A stretch of 33,599 bases of DNA. It comes from Chloroflexota bacterium. Its GTDB lineage: Bacteria; Chloroflexota; Anaerolineae; Anaerolineales; Anaerolineaceae. This document shows, in pieces, positions 1 through 7,579 of this stretch. How positions within the stretch are numbered: position 1 is the stretch's first letter; the number at the start of each line of letters is the position of its first letter. A model generated the notes under the pieces. That model worked only from the letters and a program-made list of their open reading frames with translations. It had not been told where the DNA came from and ran no database searches. The translations under genes were made by a program, and so were the position numbers. The stretch is from the NCBI GenBank assembly GCA_012798515.1, contig JAAZNB010000422.1, forward strand, positions 1 to 33,599. Direction: 5' to 3'.

Positions 1-285
1 AACACCCCGGTGCCGACCGATACCCCCGAGCCGACCCAGGAACTGGAGGCTGCCGCGGTAGGCGGCGACCTTGCCGCCCGTACGCAGACGGTGGCGGCCT
101 TGTTGACCCAGGCGGCGCAAGCCGGTGGTGGTGTGCCAGGTGGCACCCAGCAAGTCACACCCACGGCCTTGCCTACGGCGGGCTTTGCCGACGAGGTGGG
201 CCTGCCGGGCCTGTTGGGCCTGTCGGTGCTGCTGGTGGGCGTGATCTTCCTGGTGCGTCGCCTGCGCCTGTCGGGCAGCGGCTAG
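1..285 (+). CDS. C-terminal end of a surface protein with LPTAG-type sorting tail (partial)
   Basis: The reading frame is open from base 1, so only the last 94 residues are visible and the start lies outside the window. The visible part begins with a Pro/Thr/Glu-rich stretch, typical of an extracytoplasmic linker. It ends with LPTAG (residues 57-61), the residues FADEVG, a hydrophobic segment of about 20 residues and a short Arg-rich tail (RRLRL). That order (LPxTG-like motif, membrane segment, positive tail) is the architecture of sortase substrates, though the fourth position is Ala instead of Thr. A simple C-terminal membrane anchor is the alternative. The function of the missing N-terminal part cannot be judged. 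Confidence 0.75.
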   Translation, partial: NTPVPTDTPEPTQELEAAAVGGDLAARTQTVAALLTQAAQAGGGVPGGTQQVTPTALPTAGFADEVGLPGLLGLSVLLVGVIFLVRRLRLSGSG

Positions 286-343
286 ACTTGATAGAACAGG
301 CGCTGTTAATGCCTGCCCGGTAAGTAAAACCGATCTATACACA

Positions 344-371
344 AAAACAGCATCCGGCCGGATGCTGTTTT
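344..371. terminator. Perfect 28-nt palindrome, probable bidirectional terminator
   Basis: The 14-base arm 344-357 is exactly complementary to 358-371. The outer ends are A4 and T4, so a transcript from either side ends in a GC-rich stem followed by a short U run. It lies 58 nt after the stop codon of the surface-protein gene, as expected for its terminator. Confidence 0.65.
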
Positions 372-410
372 ATATTAACGTGAATTGGGGAAAAGCCGGT
401 AAAGGGCCCG

Positions 411-451
411 GTGTGTTAATGCAGGCAGGGAAACTGCCTGCATTAACACAC
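411..451. repeat. 18-bp perfect hairpin with 5-nt loop
   Basis: Arm 411-428 pairs completely with 434-451 around the loop GGAAA. No U run follows, so it is not a standard intrinsic terminator. It lies 7 nt before the MITE-like element at 458-540. Confidence 0.7.
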
Positions 452-457
452 TAAGAA

Positions 458-540
458 CCTATCCGAAAAAATTTCTGTGTAGTGTTTTTTGTCGAGCGAA
501 GCTCGACAAAAACACTACAAAAGAATATTCGGATAGATAT
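458..540. mobile_element. MITE-like inverted-repeat element, copy A
   Basis: The ends are CTATCCGAA (459-467) and its exact complement TTCGGATAG (528-536), followed by ATAT. Between them an 18-bp stem (479-497 with 501-518, one bulged T) encloses a GAA loop. A second sequence with the same ends lies at 15671-15740. Two copies with shared termini and different cores suggest a small non-autonomous element or a dispersed palindromic repeat. No transposase is in the window. The inner hairpin could also act as a transcription terminator. Confidence 0.5.
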
Positions 541-575
541 TAAATCATTACCTCGGTAATGAAAAGGGTGTGTTC

Positions 576-2036
576 TCAGGCGATGCTGGCGGCGATCTGT
601 TCGCCGTAGCCCAGCAAAGCTTTGACCATGTCTCCCGAGCGGCCCTCGGCGTAGACACGCAGCACCGGCTCGGTGCCGGAGGGGCGGATGAGCAGCCAGG
701 AATCATCGGCCAGGATGTACTTCACGCCGTCCTGGGTGCTGACTTCCACCAGCGACTGGCCGCCGATCTGGGCCGGGGCGTCGTCTTGCAGGCGCTTGAC
801 CATCTGGACTTTGGACACGGGGTGTTTAAGGCGCATGTCCTTGCGCTCGTAGAAGGCCGGGCCGACCTCTTTCAACAGGTCCTCGACCAGCTCGTGCAGC
901 GTGCCCCCGGAAGCGGCCACGATTTCGATCAGCAGCAGGCCCATGAGGACGCCGTCGCCTTCGGGGATGTGCCCCTTGAAGGAAATGCCACCGGATTCCT
1001 CACCGCCGATGAGCACGTCTTCTTTGAGCATGTAATCGGCGATGTGATTGAAGCCCACCGGGGTTTCGTGCATGCTCAGGCCGTATTGCTTGGCCAGGCG
1101 GTCGATCATGCGCGTGGTGGAGACGGTGCGCACTACCGAGCCGCTCCAGCCGCGTTTTTCGACCAGGTGCTTGAGCGCCAGGGCCATGATCTTGTGCGGG
1201 TCTACGAAGTTACAACGCTCGTCCATGGCGCCGATGCGATCGGCGTCGCCATCGGTGGCCACACCAAAATTGCCCAGGCCGGCGCCGATGGCCCCGGAGA
1301 GCGCCCCCAGGTAACGGCTGATGGGTTCCGGGTGCACCCCGCCGAAGCCGGGGTTCATCTCGCCGCGGATCTCCTGGACTTCGCAGCCGGTGCCCTGCAG
1401 CATGCCGCGGATGGCGCCGCGGCCCGAGCCGTACATCGAGTCCACCACCACACGCGGCTGCCGCTCAGCGATCAGGTCGAAGTCGATCAGCTTGCGCAGG
1501 TGTTCACTGTAAGCAATGATGGGATTGAAACGGATAATCGATTTGGACTGGCGGGCCTGTTCGTAATCCATTAAGTTGGGGCCGCGCGCCTGGGCTTCGT
1601 TGTCGTTCAGGTAGACTTCCACCTGGCGGCACTGCTCGGGCAGCGCCGAACCGCCGTAGGCAGACTTGAGTTTGACGCCGTTGTAGCGGGGCGCATTGTG
1701 TGAGGCGGTGATCATCACACCGCCGACCGCGTTCAAGTTGCGCACGGCATACGATAGGGCCGGGGTGGAGATATCGGCCTGAGACAGGTAAACCGTATAA
1801 CCATTGGCAGCCAGGACGCGGGCGACTTCTTGGGCAAAACGGTCTGAGAGGAAACGCGTATCAAACCCGACCACCATACGGTTCATATCTGGCGCGATGC
1901 CCTGGCTCGAGCCGTTCAGCCAGGAGGGAGAAGCCACCGCGTCGGCGATAGCCTGGGTCACCAACCGTAAGTTGTTAAAGGTGAAGGTGTCTGATATAAC
2001 CGCACGCCACCCGTCTGTACCAAAATGTATGGTCAT
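576..2036 (-). CDS. Phosphohexomutase (phosphoglucomutase/phosphomannomutase family)
   Basis: A 486-residue alpha-D-phosphohexomutase, which moves phosphate between C1 and C6 of a hexose in the cytoplasm. All four family signatures are present. The phosphoserine loop is TASHN (110-114, Ser112). The Mg-binding loop DGDADR is at 262-267. The sugar-binding loop GEESGG is at 345-350. The phosphate-binding loop RPSGTEP is at 451-457. After TASHN the usual Pro is shifted (NAPRYNG). The start is supported by AGGAGA just upstream. It is the last gene of a minus-strand run with the DUF389 and HAD genes, 93 nt after DUF389. Glucose versus mannose specificity cannot be decided by eye. Confidence 0.9.
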   Translation of the reverse strand: MTIHFGTDGWRAVISDTFTFNNLRLVTQAIADAVASPSWLNGSSQGIAPDMNRMVVGFDTRFLSDRFAQEVARVLAANGYTVYLSQADISTPALSYAVRNLNAVGGVMITASHNAPRYNGVKLKSAYGGSALPEQCRQVEVYLNDNEAQARGPNLMDYEQARQSKSIIRFNPIIAYSEHLRKLIDFDLIAERQPRVVVDSMYGSGRGAIRGMLQGTGCEVQEIRGEMNPGFGGVHPEPISRYLGALSGAIGAGLGNFGVATDGDADRIGAMDERCNFVDPHKIMALALKHLVEKRGWSGSVVRTVSTTRMIDRLAKQYGLSMHETPVGFNHIADYMLKEDVLIGGEESGGISFKGHIPEGDGVLMGLLLIEIVAASGGTLHELVEDLLKEVGPAFYERKDMRLKHPVSKVQMVKRLQDDAPAQIGGQSLVEVSTQDGVKYILADDSWLLIRPSGTEPVLRVYAEGRSGDMVKALLGYGEQIAASIA

Positions 2037-2129
2037 TGATTTCTCCTAAAATCGTTGTGTATATCTCAAATGGCTCATGGGGGGATTAATCACAGCGCAG
2101 GAGACCTGTGCGCGTTGTTGTGAGCCTGA

Positions 2130-3365
2130 TTATCCGGTAACAAGGGTTGAGGATGGTAAAACCGTGGGAGCAAGGGTGTTGGAAGCGGCAGGCGTGGGGA
2201 CCGGGGTAGCCGTCGACAGCAGTGACTGCACGATCCAGCCTTCCAGTCCCTCGGTGGTGCGCACCCGGATCCAGGTGACGCTCCCGTTCTGGACCGTGTC
2301 GTCCAGTACCTCGACCAGCATGCCGTTGAGCAGGCTCTTGACCACCACAGAGGTGGGGTCGGGCTGAGCCCGGACGAAGGCCCCGTCGGACTCTCCCGCG
2401 CTGATCTTGGCCCACAGGGGTGTGGGCTGCGGGCTGACCGTCAGGGTAGGTGTCCGGGACGGTACCAGGGTGTTGGTGGGGCTGCTGGTAATGGTCGGGG
2501 AGGGGGAGGTGGGGGTCACCGTACCGGTGGCAGTAGGCGTAGGCGTTTCGGTGCGGACCGGGGGCATGCTGACGGGCTGCTGGAAGGCCGTGTTCAACCC
2601 GTTGGCTACCACGAAGATGAGCACCACGCTGACCAGGAAGGCGCCTGAAAAGGCGTACCCGATCCAGTTGGCCGGGCGGAGCCCCAGGGCAAACAGGACG
2701 ACGCCCCCGGCCAGGACGGCCCACACCAGGTGCAGGGCGAACAGGAGCAGCCCATCTGGCCACAGCCCGGAGACGCCGCTGGTCAGGCCAAAGCCGGCGA
2801 TGCCAATGGGCAGGTACAGCTCGTAGGCGATGGCAATGCTGGCCGCCACCGGTTTTTGCCGGGGAGCGCGCGCCAGCAGATACGCAGTCAACGCAGCACC
2901 CAAGGTGAGCACCAGGAAGTCGGGCCAGGTGAAATGAACGTGAAGAGCAGCCTGTTGGCCGGCGAGGCTCAACGAGCGGGTGATCCAACCGGTCAGCGCG
3001 CCGCAGGCAAAGACGATCAGGCTGCCGATGACCGTCCCACCCAGGGCCTGTACGAAAAAGCTGAACGAGCCCACCACCGTGGCCAGGGAAAGGCCGGTGA
3101 TGGGGGCCATCAAGGGAGCCAGGATGGCGGCCAGGACGAACAGGGCCGGCGCGTCGAAGACCAGCCCCAGGCCGAGGAGCACGCCGCTGAGCAGGGAGAA
3201 CATGAAGAAATCCAGCGATGGGGTTACCCGCCGGGCCAGTTCTTCGAGGAAAGTGGAACGTTCGTCATCGCCGTCCAGCGTGGGAATGCGGCGTTTGCGC
3301 CTGCGGCGCGCCGGAGGCAGCGGATTGACCTCATCTGGTAAAGGTTCACTGGTAGGTAAAGTCAT
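2130..3365 (-). CDS. DUF389 membrane protein with C-terminal SH3b domain
   Basis: A 411-residue membrane protein. An Arg-rich cytoplasmic N-terminus (20-26) is followed by the DUF389 core at about 48-255, with several hydrophobic segments and the recognisable stretch APLMAPITGLSLATV. A Thr/Pro/Ser-rich linker (about 265-315) then leads to an SH3b-like domain (about 317-383, containing FVRAQP and TWIRVRT) and a second Thr/Pro tail. DUF389 has no firm biochemical role. SH3b domains usually bind cell-wall peptides, so the C-terminus is probably outside the membrane. The start overlaps the stop of the upstream HAD gene by 4 nt, which implies translational coupling. Confidence 0.85.
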   Translation of the reverse strand: MTLPTSEPLPDEVNPLPPARRRRKRRIPTLDGDDERSTFLEELARRVTPSLDFFMFSLLSGVLLGLGLVFDAPALFVLAAILAPLMAPITGLSLATVVGSFSFFVQALGGTVIGSLIVFACGALTGWITRSLSLAGQQAALHVHFTWPDFLVLTLGAALTAYLLARAPRQKPVAASIAIAYELYLPIGIAGFGLTSGVSGLWPDGLLLFALHLVWAVLAGGVVLFALGLRPANWIGYAFSGAFLVSVVLIFVVANGLNTAFQQPVSMPPVRTETPTPTATGTVTPTSPSPTITSSPTNTLVPSRTPTLTVSPQPTPLWAKISAGESDGAFVRAQPDPTSVVVKSLLNGMLVEVLDDTVQNGSVTWIRVRTTEGLEGWIVQSLLSTATPVPTPAASNTLAPTVLPSSTLVTG

Positions 3366-3832
3366 TTTCGAAGGGTTGCTACGATCCTTAAGGGTTTTTC
3401 GAGCAAATCGAGCGCAGCCTGGATGTCGGGGACGACCATGTCTGCCGCGGTCAATGCGGCTGTGGCCAGCCCTTCACGGGATAACACCGCGATTCCAATG
3501 GCGGCGGCGCGCAGCATCTCCGCGTCGTTGGCCCCCTGGCCGATGGCGACGACGTGTTCGGCGCCAAGTGAACGTACGTATTCGCTTTTTTGCTCGGCTT
3601 CCGATCCCGGGCGCAGGCGGGTGGCCTGCAGGTTGAGCTGCTGGTCGATGAGCGCCTGGCGGCCGTGCGTGTCGGCCGTGACCAGGTGGATCTTCACCCG
3701 GTCACGCAGGCTGCCGAGGGCGCGAGCCACGCCTTCCAGCAGCTTTCCGTCGTGCGCCAGTGTGCCGTTGACGTCGCACACCAGGTGTTCAATTTGGATT
3801 GTTCCATGCCCAGGGATATTCAACTCGATCAT
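3362..3832 (-). CDS. HAD-family phosphatase-like protein (soluble P-type-ATPase-like)
   Basis: A 156-residue cytoplasmic HAD protein without a cap domain. Motif I is DVNGT (Asp20 nucleophile), with Asn22 where phosphatases usually have the second Asp. Motif II is Thr52 in LVTADT. A Lys follows near 82. Motif III is GQGANDAEM (Asn102, Asp103). Replacement of the second motif I Asp is typical of P-type ATPases and of the small group called soluble P-type ATPases, which this protein resembles in length and in its N-terminal pattern. Slow dephosphorylation is therefore expected; the substrate is unknown. A -10 box (3839-3844) sits 6 nt before the start, so its mRNA may be leaderless. Confidence 0.8.
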   Translation of the reverse strand: MIELNIPGHGTIQIEHLVCDVNGTLAHDGKLLEGVARALGSLRDRVKIHLVTADTHGRQALIDQQLNLQATRLRPGSEAEQKSEYVRSLGAEHVVAIGQGANDAEMLRAAAIGIAVLSREGLATAALTAADMVVPDIQAALDLLEKPLRIVATLRK

Positions 3833-3838
3833 AAGACA

Positions 3839-3844
3839 ATTATA
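3839..3844 (-). promoter_or_regulatory. -10 box of the HAD-DUF389 unit
   Basis: On the minus strand this reads TATAAT and ends 6 nt before the ATG at 3832. Transcription would start at or next to the start codon. No convincing -35 box is visible. Confidence 0.6.
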
Positions 3845-3875
3845 ATACAGGAGATTGTATTTCCTCTTCGTGGAG

Positions 3876-3881
3876 TAAAAT
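3876..3881 (+). promoter_or_regulatory. -10 box of the BMP lipoprotein gene
   Basis: TAAAAT ends 7 nt before the ATG at 3889, and no Shine-Dalgarno sequence lies between them. A weak TTGTAT lies 15 nt upstream. The 56-nt gap therefore holds two divergent promoters, both placed for leaderless transcripts. Confidence 0.5.
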
Positions 3882-3888
3882 TGCCCTC

Positions 3889-4935
3889 ATGGTATACAAG
3901 CGCCCCAAACTTTCCGGTTTTTCCCTGTCCTGGCTCCTCGCCCTGTTGCTGGCCGCTCTCCTGACCGCCTGCAGCAGTAATGCAACGCTTTCTCCAACCC
4001 CTGAAATGCCCACGGCGGAAGCCGTTACGGCTACCCCGGCTCCCACCGAGACGCCCGTCCCGGAACAGGGACGCGTGCTGCTGGTCAGCGACGGGACCTC
4101 TGCGCTGGTAGATGGGGTCCGGCAGACGCTGCAAGCGCGCGCTGCAGAGGCCGGTTGGGCGCTGGAAGAACTGCCCGCCATGCAGACCTCGGATTTCACC
4201 CCGGGGACCAAAGTGGCTGTGTTCCTGACCCCACCGTCGAACCTGGCGGAATTGCTGGGCGCGGCCGGGCAGACGCAGCTGATCGTCTTCAGCCCCACCG
4301 ACCTGGAAGCCTCGCCCAACCTGAGCGTGATCCGCGTCCAGCCCGAACAGCAGGCCTTTGTGGCCGGCTTTGTGTCTATCATCCTGGCGCCGGACTGGCG
4401 TGCGGCGGGCCTGGTGCCTAACGACACCCCGGCCGGAGCGACCATCGAGCAGGCCTTCATGAACGGCGGCCAGTATTTCTGTGGCATCTGCAACCCGGTT
4501 TACGGGCCGGTGGTGCGCTTCCCGTTGACCGCGACGCTGTCTCAGGCCAGTTCACCGGCTGAATGGCAGGCCGCTGCTGACGAGCTGGGCCAGTACAACC
4601 TGTACGTGGTCTACGTGGCCCCCGAGGCCAGCAGCCCGGAATTGTTGAACAGCCTGGCGGGCAAGAACTACGTCTTGCTGGGCGGCGGGCAGGTTCCGCC
4701 GGAAGAGGTCCTGCCGCGCTGGGCCGGCAGCATCCAGATCGACGCCCTCAGTGCCCTGGAAGGTCTGTGGCCCGGCGTGGCCGCCGGGACGGGCGGGCAG
4801 GTGGCCAGCGCTCCGGTGGGGATCGTGGATGCCAACCCCGATTTTTTGACCGAGGGCCGTGTGCAGCTGGTCGACGAGGTCTTGCAAGGGCTTTCAGCGG
4901 GCTGGTTGAGCCCCCTGGACGTTCCCACGGAATAA
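3889..4935 (+). CDS. BMP-family (PnrA-like) substrate-binding lipoprotein
   Basis: A 348-residue lipoprotein. A basic N-terminus, a hydrophobic stretch and the lipobox LLTAC place the lipidated Cys at 28. A Pro/Thr/Glu-rich linker follows to about residue 60. The rest resembles the basic membrane protein family of binding proteins (nucleoside-type ABC importers): an N-terminal Rossmann-like half, a FVAGFVSIIL stretch and a C-terminal half ending in an NPDF-containing strand. Residues near 195-205 contain an unusual CGIC pair. It stands alone, without permease or ATPase genes nearby, so the ligand and transporter are unknown. A sensory or orphan binding protein is equally possible. Confidence 0.75.
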   Translation: MVYKRPKLSGFSLSWLLALLLAALLTACSSNATLSPTPEMPTAEAVTATPAPTETPVPEQGRVLLVSDGTSALVDGVRQTLQARAAEAGWALEELPAMQTSDFTPGTKVAVFLTPPSNLAELLGAAGQTQLIVFSPTDLEASPNLSVIRVQPEQQAFVAGFVSIILAPDWRAAGLVPNDTPAGATIEQAFMNGGQYFCGICNPVYGPVVRFPLTATLSQASSPAEWQAAADELGQYNLYVVYVAPEASSPELLNSLAGKNYVLLGGGQVPPEEVLPRWAGSIQIDALSALEGLWPGVAAGTGGQVASAPVGIVDANPDFLTEGRVQLVDEVLQGLSAGWLSPLDVPTE

Positions 4936-5052
4936 CCAGGCATTCGGAGTCTCCGCTTTTGGAGAGGGTAATGCCCTTGCAAAAGCGATTCCCTCGATGA
5001 TTTTCGGGAACCAGGATTTCTGCCGCAAGGAATCACAGGGGATAGACCGGTT

Positions 5053-5694
5053 TTACTGCGGGGGGCGGGTCTGCGGTCCCATGAACTCTTCGACGGTGGC
5101 CTGCCCGGGTTGGTTGATGCCTTCGCGCCGGAATACCTTCCACAAGGTCAGGGCCAGGATCTTGATGTCCAGGCCCAGCGTCCAGTGATCCACGTACCAC
5201 ACGTCCAGGCGGAATTTTTCGTCCCAGGAGATCAGGTTGCGCCCGTTGACCTGCGCCCAGCCGGTGATGCCGGGGAGCACCGCGTGGCGGCGGAGCTGTT
5301 CCGGGCTGTAGCGTTCCAGATAATGGGCAAACAACGGCCGCGGGCCGACCAGGCTCATTTCTCCTCGCAGAACGTTGATCAGTTCGGGCAGCTCGTCCAG
5401 GCTGGTGGCGCGTAGAAAACGGCCCAGGGGGGAAATGCGCTGGCCATCCGGCAGCGGACGCCCCTGTTCGTCGTAGGCGGTACGCATGGTGCGGAATTTG
5501 TAGACGTAGAACAGCTTGTTGTTCAGGCCGGGACGCTGTTGCAGGAAGAACACCGGGCGGCCATCGACCGCCCACACCAGCAAAGCCAGCAGGACCAGTA
5601 AAGGAGAGACCAGCAGCAGCCCGGGCACGGTCAGGAGCAGATCGAAGAACCGTTTGCGCCTGGGCACGCCGGGGGTCAGGATTGTAATTGCCAT
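5053..5694 (-). CDS. Bacterial sugar transferase (undecaprenyl-phosphate phosphosugar transferase type)
   Basis: A 213-residue protein of the WcaJ/WbaP catalytic family, which starts polysaccharide or glycan synthesis by moving a sugar-1-phosphate onto the lipid carrier. After a basic start comes one hydrophobic segment (about residues 17-40). The conserved blocks [37 protein letters not shown] and [11 protein letters not shown] follow in the usual order. It is the short form, lacking the N-terminal multi-span domain. The frame is open back to 5817, but that start would overlap trpS; the ATG at 5694 directly precedes the conserved part and is preferred. It is divergent from trpS and has no glycan genes beside it. 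Confidence 0.85.
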   Translation of the reverse strand: MAITILTPGVPRRKRFFDLLLTVPGLLLVSPLLVLLALLVWAVDGRPVFFLQQRPGLNNKLFYVYKFRTMRTAYDEQGRPLPDGQRISPLGRFLRATSLDELPELINVLRGEMSLVGPRPLFAHYLERYSPEQLRRHAVLPGITGWAQVNGRNLISWDEKFRLDVWYVDHWTLGLDIKILALTLWKVFRREGINQPGQATVEEFMGPQTRPPQ

Positions 5695-5729
5695 CACAGG
5701 GCATTTTACCAAAAAATTGCGTTCGTTGA

Positions 5730-5735
5730 TATAAT
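5730..5735 (+). promoter_or_regulatory. Probable -10 box of trpS
   Basis: TATAAT lies 80 nt before the trpS ATG. TTTACC lies 19 nt upstream and is a weak -35 candidate. The transcript would carry a leader of about 75 nt containing the GAGGAAGG ribosome binding site. Confidence 0.5.
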
Positions 5736-5815
5736 TCGGGCAGCCTGTGATCGAGCCGGCAGAGATTTGTGACGCTCGAATGCACGTCAAAAAAGAATTT
5801 TGAGGAAGGCGGATC

Positions 5816-6802
5816 ATGACGAAGAAAGGCCGAGTTTTTTCGGGAGCCAGGCCAACCGGCCGGCAGCACCTGGGAAACTATATGGGTGCAATCCAGAACT
5901 ACGTGGCGCTCCAGGGCGAATACGATTGTATTTATTGCATCGTGGACCTGCACGCCCTGACGACGTTGGAAACCACCCTGGATCTCAAACAGAATACGTA
6001 TGAGATGGCGTTAGATTGGCTGGCGGCCGGGATCCGCCCGGAAGAATCGATCATTTTTATCCAGTCTCACGTGCCCCAGGTGACGGAGCTGCACACCATC
6101 CTGTCCATGGTGACGCCGTTGGGCAAGCTGACTGATCTGCCTACCTTCAAAGACAAGGTACGCGAGCAGCCGCACAACGTCAATTATGGCCTGCTGGGTT
6201 ACCCGGTGCTGATGACGGCCGACATCGTCCTGTACAAGGCCGGCGCCGTGCCCGTGGGGGTGGACCAGGCCCCGCACCTGGAGTTTGCCCGCGAGACGGT
6301 ACGCTCGTTCAATTATCACTACAATACCAACGTGTTGATCGAGCCGCAGATGAAAGTCACCCAGGTGCCCAAGGTGATCGGCATCGACGGGCAGCAGAAG
6401 ATGAGCAAGAGCCTGAACAACCACATCGAACTGGCCTCGACTGCCAAAGAGACCGAGCAGCGGGTCATGCAGATGGTGACCGATCCACAGCGCCAGCGGC
6501 GCAGCGACCCGGGTAACCCGGATATCTGCAACGTTTTTGCCTTCCACAAGGTGTTCTCCAGCCCCGAGGAAGTGGCCACGGTCAATACCGAGTGCCGCCG
6601 GGCGGGGATCGGCTGCGTGGATTGCAAACGCATGATGGCGCGCAACCTCAACCAGCACCTCGAACCCTTCCGGGAGCGCCGCCAGCAGATTGCCGGTAAC
6701 CCGGATCAGGTGTGGGCCATCCTGGATGATGGCGCCCAACGGGCGCGTGCGATTGCCGAAGCGACCATGCAGGAAGTGCGCGCGGCTGTGGGCCTGGCGT
6801 AA
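5816..6802 (+). CDS. trpS: Tryptophanyl-tRNA synthetase
   Basis: A 328-residue class I aminoacyl-tRNA synthetase, close to the usual length of TrpRS. The N-terminal ATP motif is PTGRQHLGN (13-21, HIGH-type) and the second signature is KMSKS (195-199). The block MTADIVLYKAGAVPVGVDQ between them is characteristic of TrpRS. The start is supported by GAGGAAGG. A 13-bp hairpin follows the stop codon. It is monocistronic. Confidence 0.96.
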   Translation: MTKKGRVFSGARPTGRQHLGNYMGAIQNYVALQGEYDCIYCIVDLHALTTLETTLDLKQNTYEMALDWLAAGIRPEESIIFIQSHVPQVTELHTILSMVTPLGKLTDLPTFKDKVREQPHNVNYGLLGYPVLMTADIVLYKAGAVPVGVDQAPHLEFARETVRSFNYHYNTNVLIEPQMKVTQVPKVIGIDGQQKMSKSLNNHIELASTAKETEQRVMQMVTDPQRQRRSDPGNPDICNVFAFHKVFSSPEEVATVNTECRRAGIGCVDCKRMMARNLNQHLEPFRERRQQIAGNPDQVWAILDDGAQRARAIAEATMQEVRAAVGLA

Positions 6803-6831
6803 GAGCATCAGTTTATCTGGATAGAATACAG

Positions 6832-6863
6832 GCCGGACCGGAGATGCACTTCTCCGGTCCGGC
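6832..6863. terminator. 13-bp hairpin after trpS
   Basis: Arm 6832-6844 pairs perfectly with 6851-6863 around a 6-nt loop. The stem is very GC-rich. It sits 29 nt after the trpS stop. Only TATTTAA follows, so the U run is weak, as for most hairpins in this window. Confidence 0.6.
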
Positions 6864-6881
6864 TATTTAACAACGTGAGTT

Positions 6882-6939
6882 CGGGCAGGCCGGGAAAGGG
6901 CGCCAAAACCACTTTCCCGCTGGTCTCGGACTCACGTTA
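6882..6939. repeat. Composite inverted repeat with AACGTGAGT ends
   Basis: AACGTGAGT at the left end (from 6882) is repeated in inverse orientation as ACTCACGTT near 6930-6938. Inside, GGGAAAG pairs with CTTTCCC. The left part (AACGTGAGTTCGGG, then CCGGGAAAGGGC) resembles 378-407 (AACGTGAATTGGGG, then CCGGTAAAGGGC). This suggests a dispersed repeat found next to gene ends. It lies just before the DUF952 stop codon at 6962. Confidence 0.4.
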
Positions 6940-6961
6940 ATGGATTGCCGGGGGCCTGGCT

Positions 6962-7264
6962 TTATCCTTCGAAGGGACGCACTTCGATGACCGCGTCCAG
7001 GTTGAGTGGGCCGTAAATGTGGGGGAAGAGCTGGCTGCCGCCCTCCAGATTTTCGAAGCGGATCTCGGCCTCCACGCGCTGCTGGTCGATGACCAGCACG
7101 ACCAGCCCGCTGCGGCCGCGGTAGAAGCGCTCGGCCACGCCATCGATCTGTTCCTGGGTGGAACAGTGGATAAAGCCCTCGGTATTCAAGGAATCGGCCT
7201 GGTAAAGGCCGGTTTTTTGAGCATTTTGCCAGTCGGTCAACGGAGTGATGTGCAGCAGGACCAT
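6962..7264 (-). CDS. DUF952 family protein
   Basis: A 100-residue cytoplasmic protein of the DUF952 family. The hallmark order is visible: HITPLTDW near the start, ADSLNTEGFIHCSTQEQ in the middle, then LVVLVIDQQRVEAEIRFEN and FPHIYGPLNLDAVIEV at the end. The family is widespread with no established reaction. The frame is open for 14 codons upstream, but the ATG at 7264 has AGGAGG just before it and begins the conserved domain. It follows the 64-residue membrane protein gene on the same strand, separated by a hairpin. Confidence 0.85.
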   Translation of the reverse strand: MVLLHITPLTDWQNAQKTGLYQADSLNTEGFIHCSTQEQIDGVAERFYRGRSGLVVLVIDQQRVEAEIRFENLEGGSQLFPHIYGPLNLDAVIEVRPFEG

Positions 7265-7292
7265 GGGTCCTCCTTGGAAAGGAAAGATGCAT

Positions 7293-7322
7293 TGGGGACA
7301 GTCCACAAAAACCTGGTCCCCA
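7293..7322. repeat. Small hairpin with TGGGGAC/GTCCCCA arms
   Basis: TGGGGAC (7293-7299) pairs with GTCCCCA (7316-7322) around 16 nt. It separates the 64-residue protein gene from the DUF952 gene and may terminate or process the transcript. Confidence 0.4.
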
Positions 7323-7362
7323 CCTGCGGTTGGACAGGAAAATGGTTACGGCCGGCCGGGCG

Positions 7363-7557
7363 TCAGTCTTGCCCGGGGCCGGGATCGTCTGGCTGAGATT
7401 CCTTTTTTGACCCCGGAGGGCGCGAACCGGCGCTATCCTGGCGGGATGTTTTGCGTTTCTCCAGCCAGCCGTTCAAGAAGGCCAACCCGACCAGGGCGAC
7501 CAGGATGACCGGCCATACCCACAGGGAGATATCGGACGAGCTGTCAAAGAATTGCAT
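7363..7557 (-). CDS. Small single-span membrane protein, 64 residues
   Basis: A short N-terminus (MQFFDSSSD) leads into one hydrophobic span (about residues 9-28, rich in Val, Leu, Ala and Trp). A basic stretch LEKRKTSRQ and a polar Pro/Gly/Asp-rich tail follow. This gives an outside N-terminus and an inside C-terminus by the positive-inside rule. The ATG at 7557 has AAAGGAG upstream. The stop is followed by a hairpin before the DUF952 gene. It matches no family I know; the good ribosome binding site and the clear membrane layout argue that it is real. Confidence 0.55.
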   Translation of the reverse strand: MQFFDSSSDISLWVWPVILVALVGLAFLNGWLEKRKTSRQDSAGSRPPGSKKESQPDDPGPGQD

Positions 7558-7579
7558 GCAGAGCTCCTTTCTGGCGCGG

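Larger units (their letters stand above)
286..575. other. Gene-free gap with three successive inverted repeats
   Basis: No coding sequence is supported here. The gap separates the convergent ends of the surface-protein gene and the phosphohexomutase gene. It holds a 28-nt perfect palindrome (344-371), an 18-bp hairpin (411-451) and a MITE-like element (458-540), listed separately. Bases 376-407 resemble 6882-6914, next to another gene end. Confidence 0.7.

Noticed and set aside
570-1574. 334-codon plus-strand frame
   Set aside because: It is antisense to the phosphohexomutase gene, whose four active-site motifs are intact.
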